DNA from: Haliotis asinina
Taxonomy: Eukaryota; Mollusca; Gastropoda; Lepetellida; Haliotidae
NCBI RefSeq assembly: GCF_037392515.1
Contig: NC_090291.1
Coordinates: 1,266,501 to 1,330,500, forward strand
Reading direction: 5' to 3'
Length of the DNA: 64,000 bases
Within the stretch, counting starts at the first letter, position 1, and each line of letters begins with the position of its first letter. Below the pieces are notes generated by a model. The model worked only from the letters and a program-made list of their open reading frames with translations. It made no database searches and was not told the DNA's origin. Positions 25,501-36,645 of this stretch are shown here, one piece after another. The translations under genes were made by a program, and so were the position numbers.

Positions 25501-25870
25501 CGAAATAAAGATATTTTAGAACTGACATCATTTCTTGCGTTTATAGAGGTGTAAACGTTAAAACAGGGGCACAGATGTTTTAAGATTTAACCTAACTGAT
25601 CACATGAAAATTACCCAACATATGGAAACAGATTGGTCGGGGAACGTTGATAAAAAACAAACAAATTATTTAATCATTAGTGCAAAACAAAGTAGAAAAC
25701 AAAACGAAATCAGTGACGTCAGTCAGTGTACGAACACACACCCGCCCATTCCGTTATCAGGAAACAGCCTAATTATTGGTTTATGTAGCCATGATCGAAA
25801 ACATCGAATGCCTCGGAAAACTTACAATATGACATTATTTGTCACAACTCTGGCAATACACTGGTGATGA
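22540..25870. other. Non-coding, no gene seen
   Basis: Includes a 146-codon open frame at 23397-23837 with no recognised domain or splice structure. A short reversed piece of the 40-bp unit lies near 22903-22916. No gene is supported. Confidence 0.45.
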
Positions 25871-25877
25871 TAAAGAC

Positions 25878-25962
25878 CCGTATTCGATTGCCGTATTTAC
25901 AAATTTACAATGTGTGAAGCCCATTTCTTGTCTTGTATCATTTCAGCAATATTGCAGGAACG
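25878..25962 (+). repeat. Family B SINE fragment
   Basis: CCCGTATTCGATTGCCG resembles the B-box region. It is followed by ACAATGTGTGAAGCCCATTT and TTTCAGCAATATTGCAGGAA, a diverged tail without its CTCA end. Confidence 0.65.
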
Positions 25963-25964
25963 TA

Positions 25965-28920
25965 AGTTAGTTTGGGGCACAGGTTGGACAAAACATCGTT
26001 GGAAGACCTCGAGCACCACATGCCTCGTGCTCTAAAAAGTATAATTTGGTTGGATTCAGACCCAAAGGCAGACTGAGGTTGCGTCTGGCGCGTCTGGTCT
26101 TCTCTCGTCAAATGGGATAAATATTACTTGCTAGTACTATATGTGACTTGTGTGATATGTGAATTAGCGAGCCAAACATCGTTACATACTCATTTATCTA
26201 GTGTATTCTGTTTCTCGATTACTACGAGTATCCAGCATCCCAAATCCTGGTTTGGAAACTGACCTTTCTCTCATGGCTTCAGTTTTGCACACGATGTACC
26301 ATGAATGTAATGATCTGATTGGATGGCTACGTTCATCAAAGTCGTGTCTCTTGATACATTCAAAACGAAGCTTTGATTGGAATGTCGTCGTTTTAGCATA
26401 AGGATACAACATACTAAACAAAATTAAGATGAAATATATGCTTTTGTGGCTTAAGCAAGAAAGGCTATCAGCTAACAGTAAGTCAAACGAACTAGACAGC
26501 GAAAGCAATGACGACTACATGCCATCGAACATTGCAGCGCAAAGACAGCTCATAACCAGTAAATGTTTGAAGTAAACCAGAACTGGAAATAATACATTCT
26601 TTTCGTTTTTGCCGATGTTTAAAGGTTGGGTATGGATAAATGAAACTGAAACCCATTATTCAGATGTCCTGCATTAATGGATGAATGCAGCCTGTAAATC
26701 CAACGTGACCATGACTGCAGATGGCGCCCTTTCATCTTCTGCATCCGGGGACTGAGGGCAGGGCCAGTTAAAGGAGATCAAAAATGTCCAAAACATTTTT
26801 TTGTTTTAGAACGATTTCATATCTTACCATACGAACATTTCTATTTACACTCGAAATTTGACCTCTTGACGATATTAAATATAAACCCCACTACCAAAAT
26901 ATAGTAGGAAATTAATACATACTGTGAACCTGTTTTCTCTCTCCCCCGTTGTGCTATCTGTCGTGATCTGATGGCGAACACTTTCCCGCCTAAACCGCTG
27001 CTGCCAAGAGTCGCGAGCGATATCTATTCCTATTAGTCGTGTGGGTTTGAGTGACGGGATATGTGTAAACATCTTGTCAATCTCACCGACCTTCTCTCTC
27101 ATTGGTCAATCCACTTCTCTAGCGCGATGTATGTTTACAATGATCTCTGCTGAACTACGATACTTCCTGAAATATTGACTCACGACTCACCATCTGGGAT
27201 GGAAACAGATTATATTGGGACGAAGACAGATTATATTGACAATATTGTTTATTTAAAATAATTGAAATGGGAGATAACCTTTCATTCAAAAAACAATTCG
27301 TGCTTTCTCCTGATTCTTTGGAGTGAATACCCAAACATCATGGGAGACTATTTAAGTAAGAATTATGTACCCAGTAATGAGTTTATAATCGAAATATTAA
27401 CTTTAACTCCGGGACCGTGTGCCGACATAATGGCAGTTTTCGCGTGTTTATTTCACATTTAGACGTCACAACCATTTAATAGAGACAATTATATCTGCCT
27501 CAAGTTATGAATGCGCGTTGCGTTTGTTTGTTACGCAGATCGGAATCGGTCATCAAAAACAATGTTTGTTTAAAAAGACGACTAAACATGACCGGCTACT
27601 CGCCTGCTGTCCTGGTTGGTGTAAGTCACTGTGGCCCTTTTGATTGGATCGATGCTCACGATACTGGTTTGTCGGATCAAGAGGCAGTTATTTACTGCTC
27701 GCCTAGATTTGCACAAGCTTCTAAGGTGAAAATCGATTGTCTAACTGATATTTTCTGAAAACAAGAATAAACAACAGACTACTGCGCAGACTTGCATCTT
27801 TGAAGGCTAGAGTTACCATACATCCATTGGCTCAGCATTCAGTACAGAATGGGAGCAAGGTTGTCATCCACCATCTTATATATAACTGGAATAATGCCGT
27901 GTCCAAATTTTGCACACATCACGAAACACATCGATCATTAACCATACAGTTCCACAGGTTCGGATTCTCTGTTGTGGAGAGTGTAAATGAAACTTTATTT
28001 TCAAAAGAGTCCTTATTAGATATTTAAACATAAATATTATTTTACTTGCTTAGATCCTGGCTATTGGGCTTTCACAAATTAATGAGTACGATGGTCAAAA
28101 TGTTTGTTTAGAATGCCGTTTCTGCTAACTTCCGATCGCGATCTTCTGTTATAGATACTGCCCTGCCCAGAATATATATGTGGGCTGAAAAAAAAACAAG
28201 TAAACAAAACTATAAGCGTATAATCGCAACTCAAATGTGCAACATTTTGTATTTGGGTTTATCGGTTTCTATCCGATATTATCAAAATATTTAGTTCAAT
28301 TCACAATCTCTCGATAGACGCAAAAACTGATATTAGGTTCAAAGTAAAGACCCATTAATTTGTAGACAACAAATCTCCACACATGTTGTGAACATTGACC
28401 GGCCGTTTCGTTTCTTCTTGAATGGCCAATTACCGTTCTAGTGCAGGTCGGAGATACGAGCTAGGGAAATAACACTCAAGATCTTACACCCTACAGAAAT
28501 ATTGCTCTGTTTGGATTTAGAACCACTATTCGATCAATCACCATGCATTAACGTGTCTGGCAACTTTAAAGGGGAATACAGACATCTGAGGTTAAAGATT
28601 TCGATTATACTTTTTATTGAATCATTTACAACCCATGTAGAAAAAAACGTATGCACAAAGAAAAGATATATTATATTTTGGCAGGGTGCCAAAGAAAGTT
28701 ACACACAACACAGGGGGTCGTTTCATTCGATTTGATCCTTGTCATCGTTTGCAGGAATATCAGAATAGCAATACTGCCTATCTTAATTCAGTGTGTGATT
28801 TATGTGAAGCTTGGGCGGGGCCGCCATCACTGTGTCAAACTGCGTTGTTCTCATTAACCGTAATGTTTGTTTTTACCAGGGTGTGTATATGTGCGTACGT
28901 GCGTAAGTGTGCATCCTCCT
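25965..28920. other. Non-coding, no gene seen
   Basis: Only short open frames; no domain, RNA gene or complete transposon recognised. Confidence 0.4.
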
Positions 28921-28925
28921 CTGTG

Positions 28926-28971
<46 letters not shown>

Positions 28972-28985
28972 TCTCTCTCTCTCTC
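28926..28985. repeat. (CT)n microsatellite
   Basis: Nearly pure CT tract of about 30 units with one CA interruption, followed by a short CACACA. Confidence 0.95.
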
Positions 28986-28989
28986 ACAC

Positions 28990-29940
28990 ATCAGGCAACA
29001 GGATGATTTTCTAAGATTTTCAATTTTACATTGTTCAACAAATTTGATTTTCACTATCACCCTGAAGACACAAACGGTTACCTATCTGTTGCTTGCATTT
29101 GTAGTTGGTAACGGATTCTACCACCTGCCCGAAACGTTAACTCTGTGTTCTGTTTTGGGTGTGGTTAGTGAGGTGTTTTGTGCAAACTGTTAAATTTCCA
29201 CTCTTTATTGTGGCCTTTGCAACATTACCTTGCTCCGAATTCAATCTGGACACATTTAATGTTCCAGATCCAATTATTTCCTGAGTATCACCTTCACATC
29301 TTGAACAGCTGTACGTACTCTGTTCTGCGCTGCGCTCATTTTCGTCATATGTTTAATTCTTACCTTGTCTTGACCTCTTAAATTCAATGGCAATGCGAAA
29401 GGCTGGGATATGTATTGCATACAATCAGCATTAGCTAGTATATATACAAGTATGTCTCCTCAGAGAGCATGGACGGGGTTAACGCTAGTTATAACTGTAT
29501 ATAATCATACACACCCCTGCGTTTGTTTCATTTGGTCTGCATGTGCTTTAAATTTGGATTGAGTTTTAAAAAACGCACCGGTCCCGAGCGATGTCAGTTT
29601 AGAGAGGGTCCACTGTGTTTATTTTGTACTTTGTTCAATGATGCAGATGTCATTTCCTACAGTTAATCACCAAGAATAGCAAGACTCAGAAACCCGAAAC
29701 GTTGAGTACATATGCATGGTACTGGCCAATCAGCGTATATAGCGACACAGGGCATCGCGAAGTCATTTAATACAGACGATGCTGTAATAGCATTTTCAAT
29801 AAGATTCACCACTTTGCAAATACACTTGTCGGCGAAGAATGATGAATTTCCCAAAACAAATTAACTACATGTAAAAATAGCTCATGGATAAAAGACTTTC
29901 GGTAAATCTCTCCACATATAAATGTACATGTTTGTTTGCA
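28990..29940. other. Non-coding, no gene seen
   Basis: No supported gene, repeat family or RNA. Confidence 0.4.
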
Positions 29941-29942
29941 AT

Positions 29943-30092
29943 GCAGGTGTCTGTCTCATAGTCCCTAAGCCACATTATTGTGCCTAATGCCAAGCCTTCT
30001 CTACAGTGCTAAAGCCTTAAATGAAGCAAATCTAGATTTGTTCAGGTTCTGAATCTCTGGTCTCCCTGAGGCTCCTTTTCAATTAAAATAGG
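29943..30092 (-). repeat. Family C dispersed repeat
   Basis: Antisense copy: GTCTGTCTCATAGTCCCTAA, GCCAAGCCTTCTCTACAG, AAGCAAATCTAGATTTGTTC and CTGAATCTCTGGTCTCCC in the order expected of the reversed element. Confidence 0.75.
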
Positions 30093-30094
30093 TT

Positions 30095-31585
30095 TGTTTG
30101 TTACTATCATAATTATACATATTCAGAGACTAAGCCTTAGTCTAGCAATGCAGCTGTTTGACTGATGTGTCGAGTAATATTCATTATTTGTGAAGGGAAT
30201 GTGCGGTAGCTTTGTTTAATGGATGTCTTTTATGCAGTTTAGTAGTAAGAGTTACACGTCACACATGCATTATTGATACTGGCTTGGAATATTTTTGACT
30301 AGCTTCTTTGTGTGTTTTTTGAAATGTTTGTTTTCATAGGCTGGAGAAACTATTTTGTATGTTTGTATAACACGTATTTCATCTCGTGTGGACATCCAAT
30401 CATACGATCATTCTGGCTGTGAAAGGATGGCCCACACGCTTTATCTTCAGACTAATTTAACAGAGGAATGGGGAGGATTGGCCTGTCTCCTGTTGACGAG
30501 ACTAAACATATCATCCCTGAAAACATTAGAACCATTGTCAGCATGAGTTATTGGTAGCGAATATAAACACAATAAATCCAGTCCCTAAAACAATACAACC
30601 GCCGACTGGAAATGCGCCCCGAAATCTTATGACAATATATCAGTACTTTTCAAACCATATCATCGATTCTTCTAATATTCCCGTCCCTTGGTTAATGGTA
30701 ACAGTTGTGATACCTAGAACACAATATTATGTATTTGGGCACCTGGGTAGTGTGCTTGCTCCATATGGAAAACAAAACATTCCCAGCTGGTGAACACGAA
30801 ATACGACGCCAGTAACTAAGTATGTGCTTTGTTATATAGGGCGTCCCGCCTTAAATGTATATACCATAACGAATTTAGGAGACGTCTAATACAATGTTAT
30901 CTGTGAGACACAAGATGCCAGTGTCGTTCTCCCTGCTTGACGTATCATACGATAGGACATACAGACATATAGAGGCTGTTTGTAGGAGAATCTCAAGAAC
31001 GCGGTTCCTGAAGTTGAGGATTGTCGTTTTCTTTTCAAGACATCTCAATCATCTAGGTCCCGCAGTGAAGGTAATATGGTGCTTAGAAAACAAGTCTTGG
31101 AATCCTGGGGAAACTATTTGATAAATAGGCATGACATTGCCTTATATGTCACTTGTTTATAGACTCTTTGTGACGATGTCACGCCAATTATTGTGGAAAT
31201 GCTATGTTCCTAATGACTACTGTAGGAGCCTGGTGTGTATACAATCATATACAGCTTGTTATCATTAACTTCTTGTTTTCTTGTGCATGACCTTCAGAGA
31301 CTCAAATATATAATAAATTCATAAAAAATTTTCAAGTTACATTTTTTTCAAATCGCATTTCAGTTTTGCAAATTTTCCAGCATTTTACTGGGTGTCGGTC
31401 TTCTTTTTTTGAGCTACACTTGCGTCATGGTCCACCAGTGCAACCAGGTTTTTCCCTTCAACTGAAACTGTATTAGTCTTTAAGGTAAACATTATTAGTT
31501 TAAATGATAATTTCTATTTAAAAAATACTAAGTAGCAGACTAGTCTCTGTGTATTGTCCTCTTACTTAGAGTTGCCTCTGCGAAG
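30095..31585. other. Non-coding, no gene seen
   Basis: Nothing beyond short chance open frames was recognised. Confidence 0.4.
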
Positions 31586-31690
31586 GTGGGCGGTGGGGTA
31601 GGCAAGTGGTTAAATGCCCGGGTTCGATTCCTCGCCAGGATATTGCTGGAATATCGCTAAAAGCGGCGTAAAACTAAACACAGTCACTCT
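31586..31690 (+). repeat. Family B SINE, internally deleted
   Basis: Head GGTGGGGTAGGCAAGTGGTT and B-box GGGTTCGATTCC join almost directly to GATATTGCTGGAATATCGC and GCGGCGTAAAAC. The linker between head and tail is missing. Confidence 0.85.
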
Positions 31691-31694
31691 TCGA

Positions 31695-33110
31695 AGGATG
31701 AACGTTTTATACACCCATGGGCTCAGCGTTAAGAACAACCTTGGAGCACGCCTACCATTAAACCTCCAGTGGTCTTTAGTGTGGAAGTTCAGGAGTGGTC
31801 GGGGCACTTAAAACCATTGCAGACATTGCCTTGGGATCACTTGATGTGTTTTCAATAAATTTGAAAAATGACAAAACATCCAAACAAGATAGTACTGAAG
31901 AAAACGTCATGTGAAACAAGAACATTAACCAAAGTCATTCCGGATATCCATGTGTTGCAAAGTTAGTGGTGGTATTGTGTGAAACACATACCAAAGAGGA
32001 TAACACCTGTGAGAATTTATCTCTCCTTGGGAACTGAATGAGTATCGGGTGGTTGTCATGTAGGGAGTTTTGTGTCTGTGACTTCTGATTGCGGAGACCG
32101 TCATTTGTACTGCCTACTACAGATTGGGCTAGCCCAGAGAGTCAGTTACAATCAACCGTTAAGTGCCTAGAGCAACACAGGACAGCGGAACATATACATC
32201 AAAGGTCTAGATGTTACGCATATATATGTGGTTACATCGATGATGCACGTCTCCACTAACTTGTGGGAACCAACTGCATGAAGAAGCATGTGCAAATATC
32301 GTGCATGTGGAAAGCTGCGTTTTGGTGTAAAGTCTTGTTAAAAATTCACCAATTTTCATTATTAATTTTACTAAACCTTTTCAGCACTATGAATTTGTTT
32401 TACAATACTTCGGTTCTACCATTACCGTGTTATTCAGATTTTAAACAAATACTTAACGTGTTGAAAAATCAGAGGTATATAACGTGATTATATACCTCTG
32501 GATGACTTGGATTAACCAATCACAACCCAGTATTTACTGAAGTCATGGTAGAATGTATAGTTACAGTCATTTCACATTATTTTCAAAATAACCAGATCAT
32601 GTATATTAACCCAAAACTAGACAATACCACAATTACAACCAGTGCGGTTAATGGAGGGTGCCACTCTCCCTCCCAGCCATACGGCCTACATACGACCTAA
32701 TCTGTCGTGGCATCCAATTTAAGACCTCCTGAGTCGTGTCATTCTATATAGCCACTACAAGTCAGTGAGACCGGGTCTTTCAAATAAAACACTCAACTAT
32801 TCCAGCTCATAAACATGGAGTCATTTATTTTAAGTTATGTTATAACCGTTCGATAGAAAAGCAAAAGATGAAAATACATGTTCATAATAAAATATTGTAT
32901 CAAGCGAAAACTGTGTACCGGTACACGGCGTCGGGCGTACAGATAACGGATGGCACTAATAATAATACTCATGATAACAATAATGGTTATCGATCAAGCG
33001 CCTGTTTCCACGTACTTATGCATGATTAAATGTTGATGCATTAATACCCCGGTTAACCCATGCTGGCTGTGAGGCGATAGAAGGTTGACAGCCGTATGAC
33101 CATTCACGGC
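31695..33110. other. Non-coding with a small hairpin
   Basis: Contains a perfect inverted repeat at 32470-32500 and no supported gene. Confidence 0.4.
32470..32500. repeat. Perfect 12-bp inverted repeat
   Basis: Arms CAGAGGTATATA and TATATACCTCTG are separated by 7 bases. It could fold as a hairpin. No flanking duplication that would mark a transposon was seen. Confidence 0.85.
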
Positions 33111-33165
33111 TCTGTGTGTGCGTGTCTCTTTCTCTGTGTGTGTGTCTCTGTGTGTGCGTGTGTTG
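33111..33165. repeat. GT/CT simple-sequence tract
   Basis: Imperfect mix of TGTGTG and TCTCT runs. Confidence 0.85.
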
Positions 33166-33267
33166 CTTAACGACAGAGAACTACAAGGGATTCAAGTGTT
33201 CCACTTTTATGGAAGGAGATAAGCGTAGTAATAATCGGGGTAAGGAAAATAAGACAGTAATGTCTGT

Positions 33268-33458
33268 AAGTGAGTGCGTTAAGTTTTACGCCGAACTCAA
33301 CGATATTCCAACTATATGGCGGCGGTCTGTAAATAATCGAGTCTGGACCAGACAATTCAACAGTGAACAGCATGGGCAATCTACGCTGTTGGGAACCGAT
33401 GACATGTCAATCAAGTCAGCGAGCCTGACCACCCAATCCCGTTAGTCGTCTCTTTCGC
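33268..33458 (-). repeat. Family A dispersed repeat
   Basis: Antisense copy with TTTTACGCCGAACTCAACGA at the tail, ATATGGCGGCGGTCTGTAAA, and GAGCCTGACCACCCAATCCC toward the head. Confidence 0.9.
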
Positions 33459-33714
33459 TCACCTTCTATATTCTCCCTCAATCACCCAGCGGTGGTGCAA
33501 GAGTACAAAACATCGGGTGGAGTACAGTTAGTGTTTAAAGTGTGATAGTATACTATTAATAAACATCGTGAGCTTTTTCAATTCAGCTGTTTTCTTATTG
33601 TACACATTAGTTCATTGTAGCCAGTTTTTTCCATTTAAGGCACCAGTTTTCCTTCCTGAAAATAAGTGTCAATTCAATGGTTTTGACTGACTAACTATGA
33701 CCTAGCCTGTAGAT

Positions 33715-33768
33715 GTGGTGGCTGAGTGGGTTAGATGGCTGACTCTCTGTGCTGACTCCATCTATCAG
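33715..33768 (+). repeat. Possible tRNA-like SINE head
   Basis: GGTGGCTGAGTGGGTTAGA followed by TGGCTGACTCT resembles the A-box half of a Ser/Leu-type tRNA, but no B box or complete cloverleaf follows. A truncated SINE head is the most likely reading. Confidence 0.4.
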
Positions 33769-34047
33769 TAGTATATGAGAAGCAGTGTATGAGAAGCAGA
33801 AAGTGTAATCTCAAATATTACTTACTGCATTGAACCATGCAGTTTCTGGGTGGCATTGCGTATTCACTGCTGTGACTGGATTGTATTTTCATTGCAAGTG
33901 CGTTCCAGTCTCGAAATAACTTTCCCAGAGTGAGAATATTACAGAAAAGCAAGCGTGCCTCGTCCGAAAACGTCGCCATACGCCTCGACACTGGCCATGT
34001 ATGCAGTCTCCATCTTGACAAGCCAATGAAGATCCAGGTTAGAACTG

Positions 34048-34245
34048 ATTTTCAGCAACCCATGCTTGTGCGACTAACAGGATCAGGAGGTCAGGCTCCA
34101 GGACTTGGTTGACTAGAGTCATCGTGTCTCAATTGCTTGGACCGACGCTTGTGGTGTTGGTCACTGGATTGTCTGGTCCAGTATTTACAGACCGCCGCCA
34201 TATAGCTGGAATATGGCTGTGTGCGGCGTTAAACAACAAACCAAG
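34048..34245 (+). repeat. Family A dispersed repeat, shortened
   Basis: TTCAGCAACCCATGCTTGTG, GCGACTAACAGGATCAGGAG, then ACAGACCGCCGCCATATAGC and the GGAATATGGCTGTGTGCGG tail. Confidence 0.88.
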
Positions 34246-34639
34246 CACCACTGTTAAAGTGCAATAATACATTCCATAGCTGACGTTCTGTATATATGTC
34301 ATGGAGTCTTTGTTTATTTTTCAGCTCAAGGAAATGTCTCTGCTGGAATATCTACAGGCCACCGTTACATCAATGTCGATGTTTCTGTTGATAGTGACCT
34401 TAAACAACAGTCAGCCTTGTGTGAGAGGGATAATGATAAATGTTTCACTGATGAGATTCTGTCTTGTTCTGGAACAAACGGTATATGTCTTCCAATAACG
34501 TCACTTCGAAAGGTCCTTGCCTAAGATTTAGATGTGGTCGAAAAATATGAATTACTGTATGAGATTCAAGGCTTGGTAACACACTTTGTTTAAGTTACCT
34601 TGAATCACATTAAGAAACCTTTGTATACTGAATATAAAT

Positions 34640-34686
34640 GGAACATTGCTAAGTGCGTCGTAAAACTAACCTCACTCACTCACTAA
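34640..34686 (+). repeat. SINE tail fragment
   Basis: GGAACATTGCTAAGTGCGTC, then GTAAAACTAACCTCACTCAC: the shared family A/B 3' end alone. Confidence 0.7.
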
Positions 34687-34799
34687 ATAGAATGAACAAA
34701 ATACGTTATGGATATTGGTATTTTAATTATTGATATTTTATCAGTGTGTCAATAAGTAGATAGGTCATTATTCAAAATTTGCATACATCCCTACCTATT

Positions 34800-34945
34800 C
34801 TTGTCTAGTCCCGGGGTCCTGGGGTCCCGGGGAAGGCTGAGATTCAGAACCTGGAGAAATCTAGACTTGCTATATTCAGGGCTTTTTCACAGCAGAGAGG
34901 GCTAGGCAGTAGGGAAATTGACTGTGAGACACACTACTAATCCAA
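34800..34945 (+). repeat. Family C dispersed repeat
   Basis: GGCTGAGATTCAGAACCTGG, AAATCTAGACTTGCTATATT, AGAGAGGGCTAGGCAGTAGG and TGACTGTGAGACACACTAC. Confidence 0.75.
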
Positions 34946-35029
34946 GTGTTTTCATTGTTCTTCAAAATAAACCTTAAACGTCTATACTATTTAACTGAAA
35001 TATTGTGCAAAGCGTGGTGTATTACGAGG

Positions 35030-35112
35030 TGTGCGTGCGTGTGTGTTTATGCATGTGTGTGTTTATGCATGTGTGTGTGTGTGTGTGTGTGAGTGCGCGC
35101 GTGCGTATGTGG
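35030..35112. repeat. GT-rich microsatellite
   Basis: Alternating GTGTGT runs with GTTTATGCAT interruptions and a GCGCGTGCG end. It abuts the 34-bp tandem repeat that follows. Confidence 0.85.
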
Positions 35113-35115
35113 TGA

Positions 35116-35258
35116 ATAACGGCGCCCTCTGATATTATGATCAAGTTACATAACGGCGCCCTCTGATATTATGATCAAGTTACATAACGGCGCCCTCTGA
35201 TATTATGATCAAGTTACATAACGGCGCCCTCTGATATTATGATCAAGTTACATAACGG
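35116..35258 (+). repeat. 34-bp tandem repeat, four copies
   Basis: The unit begins AACGGCGCCCTCTGATATTA and ends TGATCAAGTTACAT. The copies are identical, and a fifth breaks off after AACGGCG. Identity implies a recent origin. Confidence 0.95.
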
Positions 35259-35564
35259 CGATATCCAGCGACTAACATAATCAACAACGTTCCATGACAC
35301 GCAGTCAACAAGTCACCATGTCTGGCCACCCAATCTTTCTAACAGATCAAATGTGTAGCTCAGGTTAGTTCCAGATAAGATGCCAGAATCACGCTACTTT
35401 ACATACACTAGCCAAAATACCTTTTGGGAATCAACCTTGGTTGCAATTTTACATGCGACAAGTGAGACGCAAATTGTCGGCTGGAAAGATTTTGCGAGGC
35501 GAAGACTTTGAGTATACAACCACGTTCTGTGTGAGACGCAAACAAGTAGAACACGTCAATAGTG

Positions 35565-35675
35565 AAGTAAGTGAGTATGGTTTTACGACGTTCTTAGCAA
35601 TACGCCAGCAACATCACAGCGGAAGACACAATAAAAGGGCTTCACGAATTGTACCATGTAGGGTACCAGTAATGG
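35565..35675 (-). repeat. Family B SINE fragment
   Basis: AAGTGAGTATGGTTTTACGA, CTTAGCAATACGCCAGCAAC and GGGCTTCACGAATTGTACC: antisense tail and linker of the SINE without the tRNA-like head. Confidence 0.7.
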
Positions 35676-35679
35676 ATAC

Positions 35680-36348
35680 CTGTGTCATCGGCGAAGATGT
35701 TTATGCCTCTGACTAAATTCGGAATATCTGAGAGTAGAACTGGAACAATTACAATTTGGTAAACACAATCAAAGATACCTAGATACCCATGATATTTACA
35801 AAATGCATATATATTTTTACATAAATCTTCAGTAGTTGTTCGAAGGAATCATTTTATACACTGTAGGATATCATTATTTGTCACGTTTGTTTAGATGGAA
35901 ATCATATTCCGCATTATCTTTTCATTATCAGGGACGATCTCTGTCTTTACGATCACAAAAATATTATTAATAAGGTAGGTATCGCCCTCACGATGATTGT
36001 ACTAACGCTTCTTTTCATCCTTGTTAATATCAGAGACCATACAATTATATGGTCTCTGTTAAAATACTCTCATCACATGTCATTCTCGCTGCCAGCTTTC
36101 CACATTTTGTTATTACTACCAAAGATTCTACCAATTCTCTTCCCCAGTTCGTGCTCCACGCTCGTGTAATACAAAAGGAGACTCATTTTAGTGCATTGCA
36201 AAAATTCTTAGTGGTACGCAGATTTGTCATGTTATCGCCCTTTAAACTCTTCAGAGAAGTTATGTTTTACGACCGATAAAGACTCGTTCATCCACCCAAT
36301 GCTAAAATTTATAGTGTTCATAAATGGTTAAATGAAAGCATAAACAAC
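35680..36348. other. Upstream flank of DIS3
   Basis: Should contain the DIS3 promoter. No TATA box in a clear context is seen. It includes a perfect inverted repeat at 36031-36058. Confidence 0.4.
36031..36058. repeat. Perfect 11-bp inverted repeat upstream of DIS3
   Basis: Arms CAGAGACCATA and TATGGTCTCTG with a 6-base spacer, about 360 bases before the DIS3 start codon. Function unknown. Confidence 0.85.
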
Positions 36349-36379
36349 ATGGTTCCCACGTGCTGAAATGAAGTATTGA
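36349..36379 (+). promoter_or_regulatory. E-box and two minimal upstream ORFs before DIS3
   Basis: A five-codon ORF (ATG at 36349, TGA ending 36366) and a three-codon ORF (ATG at 36368, TGA ending 36379) lie 40-70 bases before the DIS3 start. The first contains a canonical CACGTG E-box (36357-36362). If this DNA is 5' UTR the ORFs could damp translation; if it is promoter the E-box may matter. Transcript start is unknown. Confidence 0.4.
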
Positions 36380-36420
36380 CTATTTTGGATTTCCTTTGTA
36401 TTTGACACAATCTACTCAAA

Positions 36421-36645
36421 ATGTTGACGAATAAAGTATTTGTCAAGAAGACGAAGAAAGGCAGTGTGATGAAAATAGTCAGGGAGCACTACCTCAGAGA
36501 TGACATAACGTGTGGATCGGAAATATGCAAATCTTGTGAACATTCTGATGGCTCCCAAGTGCTGGTGTCGGAGCCATCCACTGACAGCAGCCTGTGTCCG
36601 ACACGCCACTACATCGTCCCGGACACAAACGTTGTCTTGCATCAG
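36421..36645 (+). CDS. DIS3 exon 1
   Basis: Residues 1-75, ending in phase 0 at CATCAG before GTAATC. Carries [12 protein letters not shown], the Cys cluster and PIN acid D68 in PDTN. The ATG is the first in frame and matches the N-terminus of animal DIS3 proteins. Confidence 0.95.

Noticed and set aside
33715..33768. A functional tRNA gene
   Set aside because: Only an A-box-like half is present, with no B box, anticodon arm or T arm in register.
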